Shown here: piece by piece, positions 63,838 through 64,000 of the stretch
Layout: each line of letters opens with the position of its first letter
How positions within the stretch are numbered: the stretch's first letter is position 1
Assembly (NCBI RefSeq): GCF_010015475.1
Contig: NZ_SSNI01000001.1
Coordinates: forward strand, 427,158-491,157
DNA: 64,000 bases
Source: Pontibacter pamirensis
GTDB taxonomy: Bacteria; Bacteroidota; Bacteroidia; Cytophagales; Hymenobacteraceae
Direction: 5' to 3'
Notes under the pieces: model-generated
What the model was told of the DNA's origin: nothing
The model's database searches: none
The model's input: the letters and a program-made list of their open reading frames with translations, nothing else
Program-made: the position numbers and the translations under genes

Positions 63838-64000
63838 ATGGAGGTAAGTGTAGAAGGATTATTAGAAGGCAAGGAGGAGTTGCTCGAGCAGCTGCAGTCC
63901 TTTTTCAAGGAAGAGGAGCTGGAGAAGTTAGCCAGGGAGAGCAGGTTTGTTGAGCGGAGCACCTCGAGGTTGAGCGGTTGGATGTTTCTGCAGCTACATT
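63838..64000 (+). CDS. IS4-family transposase, N-terminal fragment at window edge
   Basis: From the ATG at 63838 the frame stays open to the last base (54 codons). The residues (LLEQLQSFFKEEELEKLARE, then FVERSTSRLSG) resemble the N-terminal domain of IS4-family transposases, in which an acidic helix pair is followed by an R-K/S-x-L-x-G motif. The rest of the gene lies outside, so intactness is unknown. The left end of the element is probably in 63709-63837, possibly near CATAGCCGTCAGGCTAAG (63781-63799), but no partner repeat is available to prove it. Confidence 0.62.
   Translation, partial: MEVSVEGLLEGKEELLEQLQSFFKEEELEKLARESRFVERSTSRLSGWMFLQLH

Overview
The window looks like a Bacteroidota chromosome, most likely Cytophagales/Hymenobacteraceae (Pontibacter-like; inferred from gene content and protein style, no database was searched). 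The reasons are two SusC/SusD pairs, an ECF sigma/FecR module, many short-signal lipoproteins, signal peptides cleaved just before Gln, almost no Shine-Dalgarno sites, and giant FG-GAP/ASPIC-UnbV lipoproteins. It reads as one carbohydrate and sugar-acid utilisation region of about 62 kb, ending at the first codons of an IS4-like transposase.

Layout. 1-10816 (minus strand): three ASPIC/UnbV FG-GAP lipoproteins (one runs off the left edge) and a vanadium-haloperoxidase-like lipoprotein. 11308-19051 (plus): a ThuA / glucose-sorbosone dehydrogenase / PKD / cytochrome c fusion, then a GntP permease, an FAH-family 2-keto-3-deoxy-pentonate dehydratase and an L-arabonate-type IlvD/Edd dehydratase. 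19613-26637: ECF sigma factor, FecR anti-sigma, STN-type SusC and SusD. 26890-35040: three secreted RraA-like aldolases, two Tat-exported enolase-superfamily dehydratases, the remnant of a further enolase gene, a BASS transporter and a DUF4440 protein. 35387-48146: second SusC/SusD, fourth ASPIC/UnbV lipoprotein, secreted AGE-family epimerase, quinoprotein dehydrogenase with an inserted cytochrome c. 48383-52943 (minus): Tat-exported TIM-barrel isomerase, DUF1593 hydrolase, GH3 glycosidase; a catalytically dead Nudix regulator of NrtR/AraR type lies divergent at 53217. 54100-61988: thioredoxin-like protein, two creatininase-family amidohydrolases, a NagX-like acyltransferase, a beta-barrel protein, and an overlapping ChbG / nitrilase / hexapeptide-transferase operon. 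62371-63708: FucP-type sugar symporter.

How the genes may work together (inference). Glycans are bound and imported by SusCD and cut by GH3. Sugars are oxidised outside the cytoplasm by two quinoprotein-type dehydrogenases carrying cytochrome c. The aldonates are then either imported by GntP and dehydrated twice in the cytoplasm (IlvD/Edd, then FAH-type dehydratase), or dehydrated outside the cytoplasm by the Tat-exported enolases and cleaved by the secreted RraA aldolases, with the BASS carrier taking up the 2-oxo acid. An extracytoplasmic dehydratase-aldolase route of this kind is the most unusual proposal here. No tRNA, rRNA or CRISPR array was seen.
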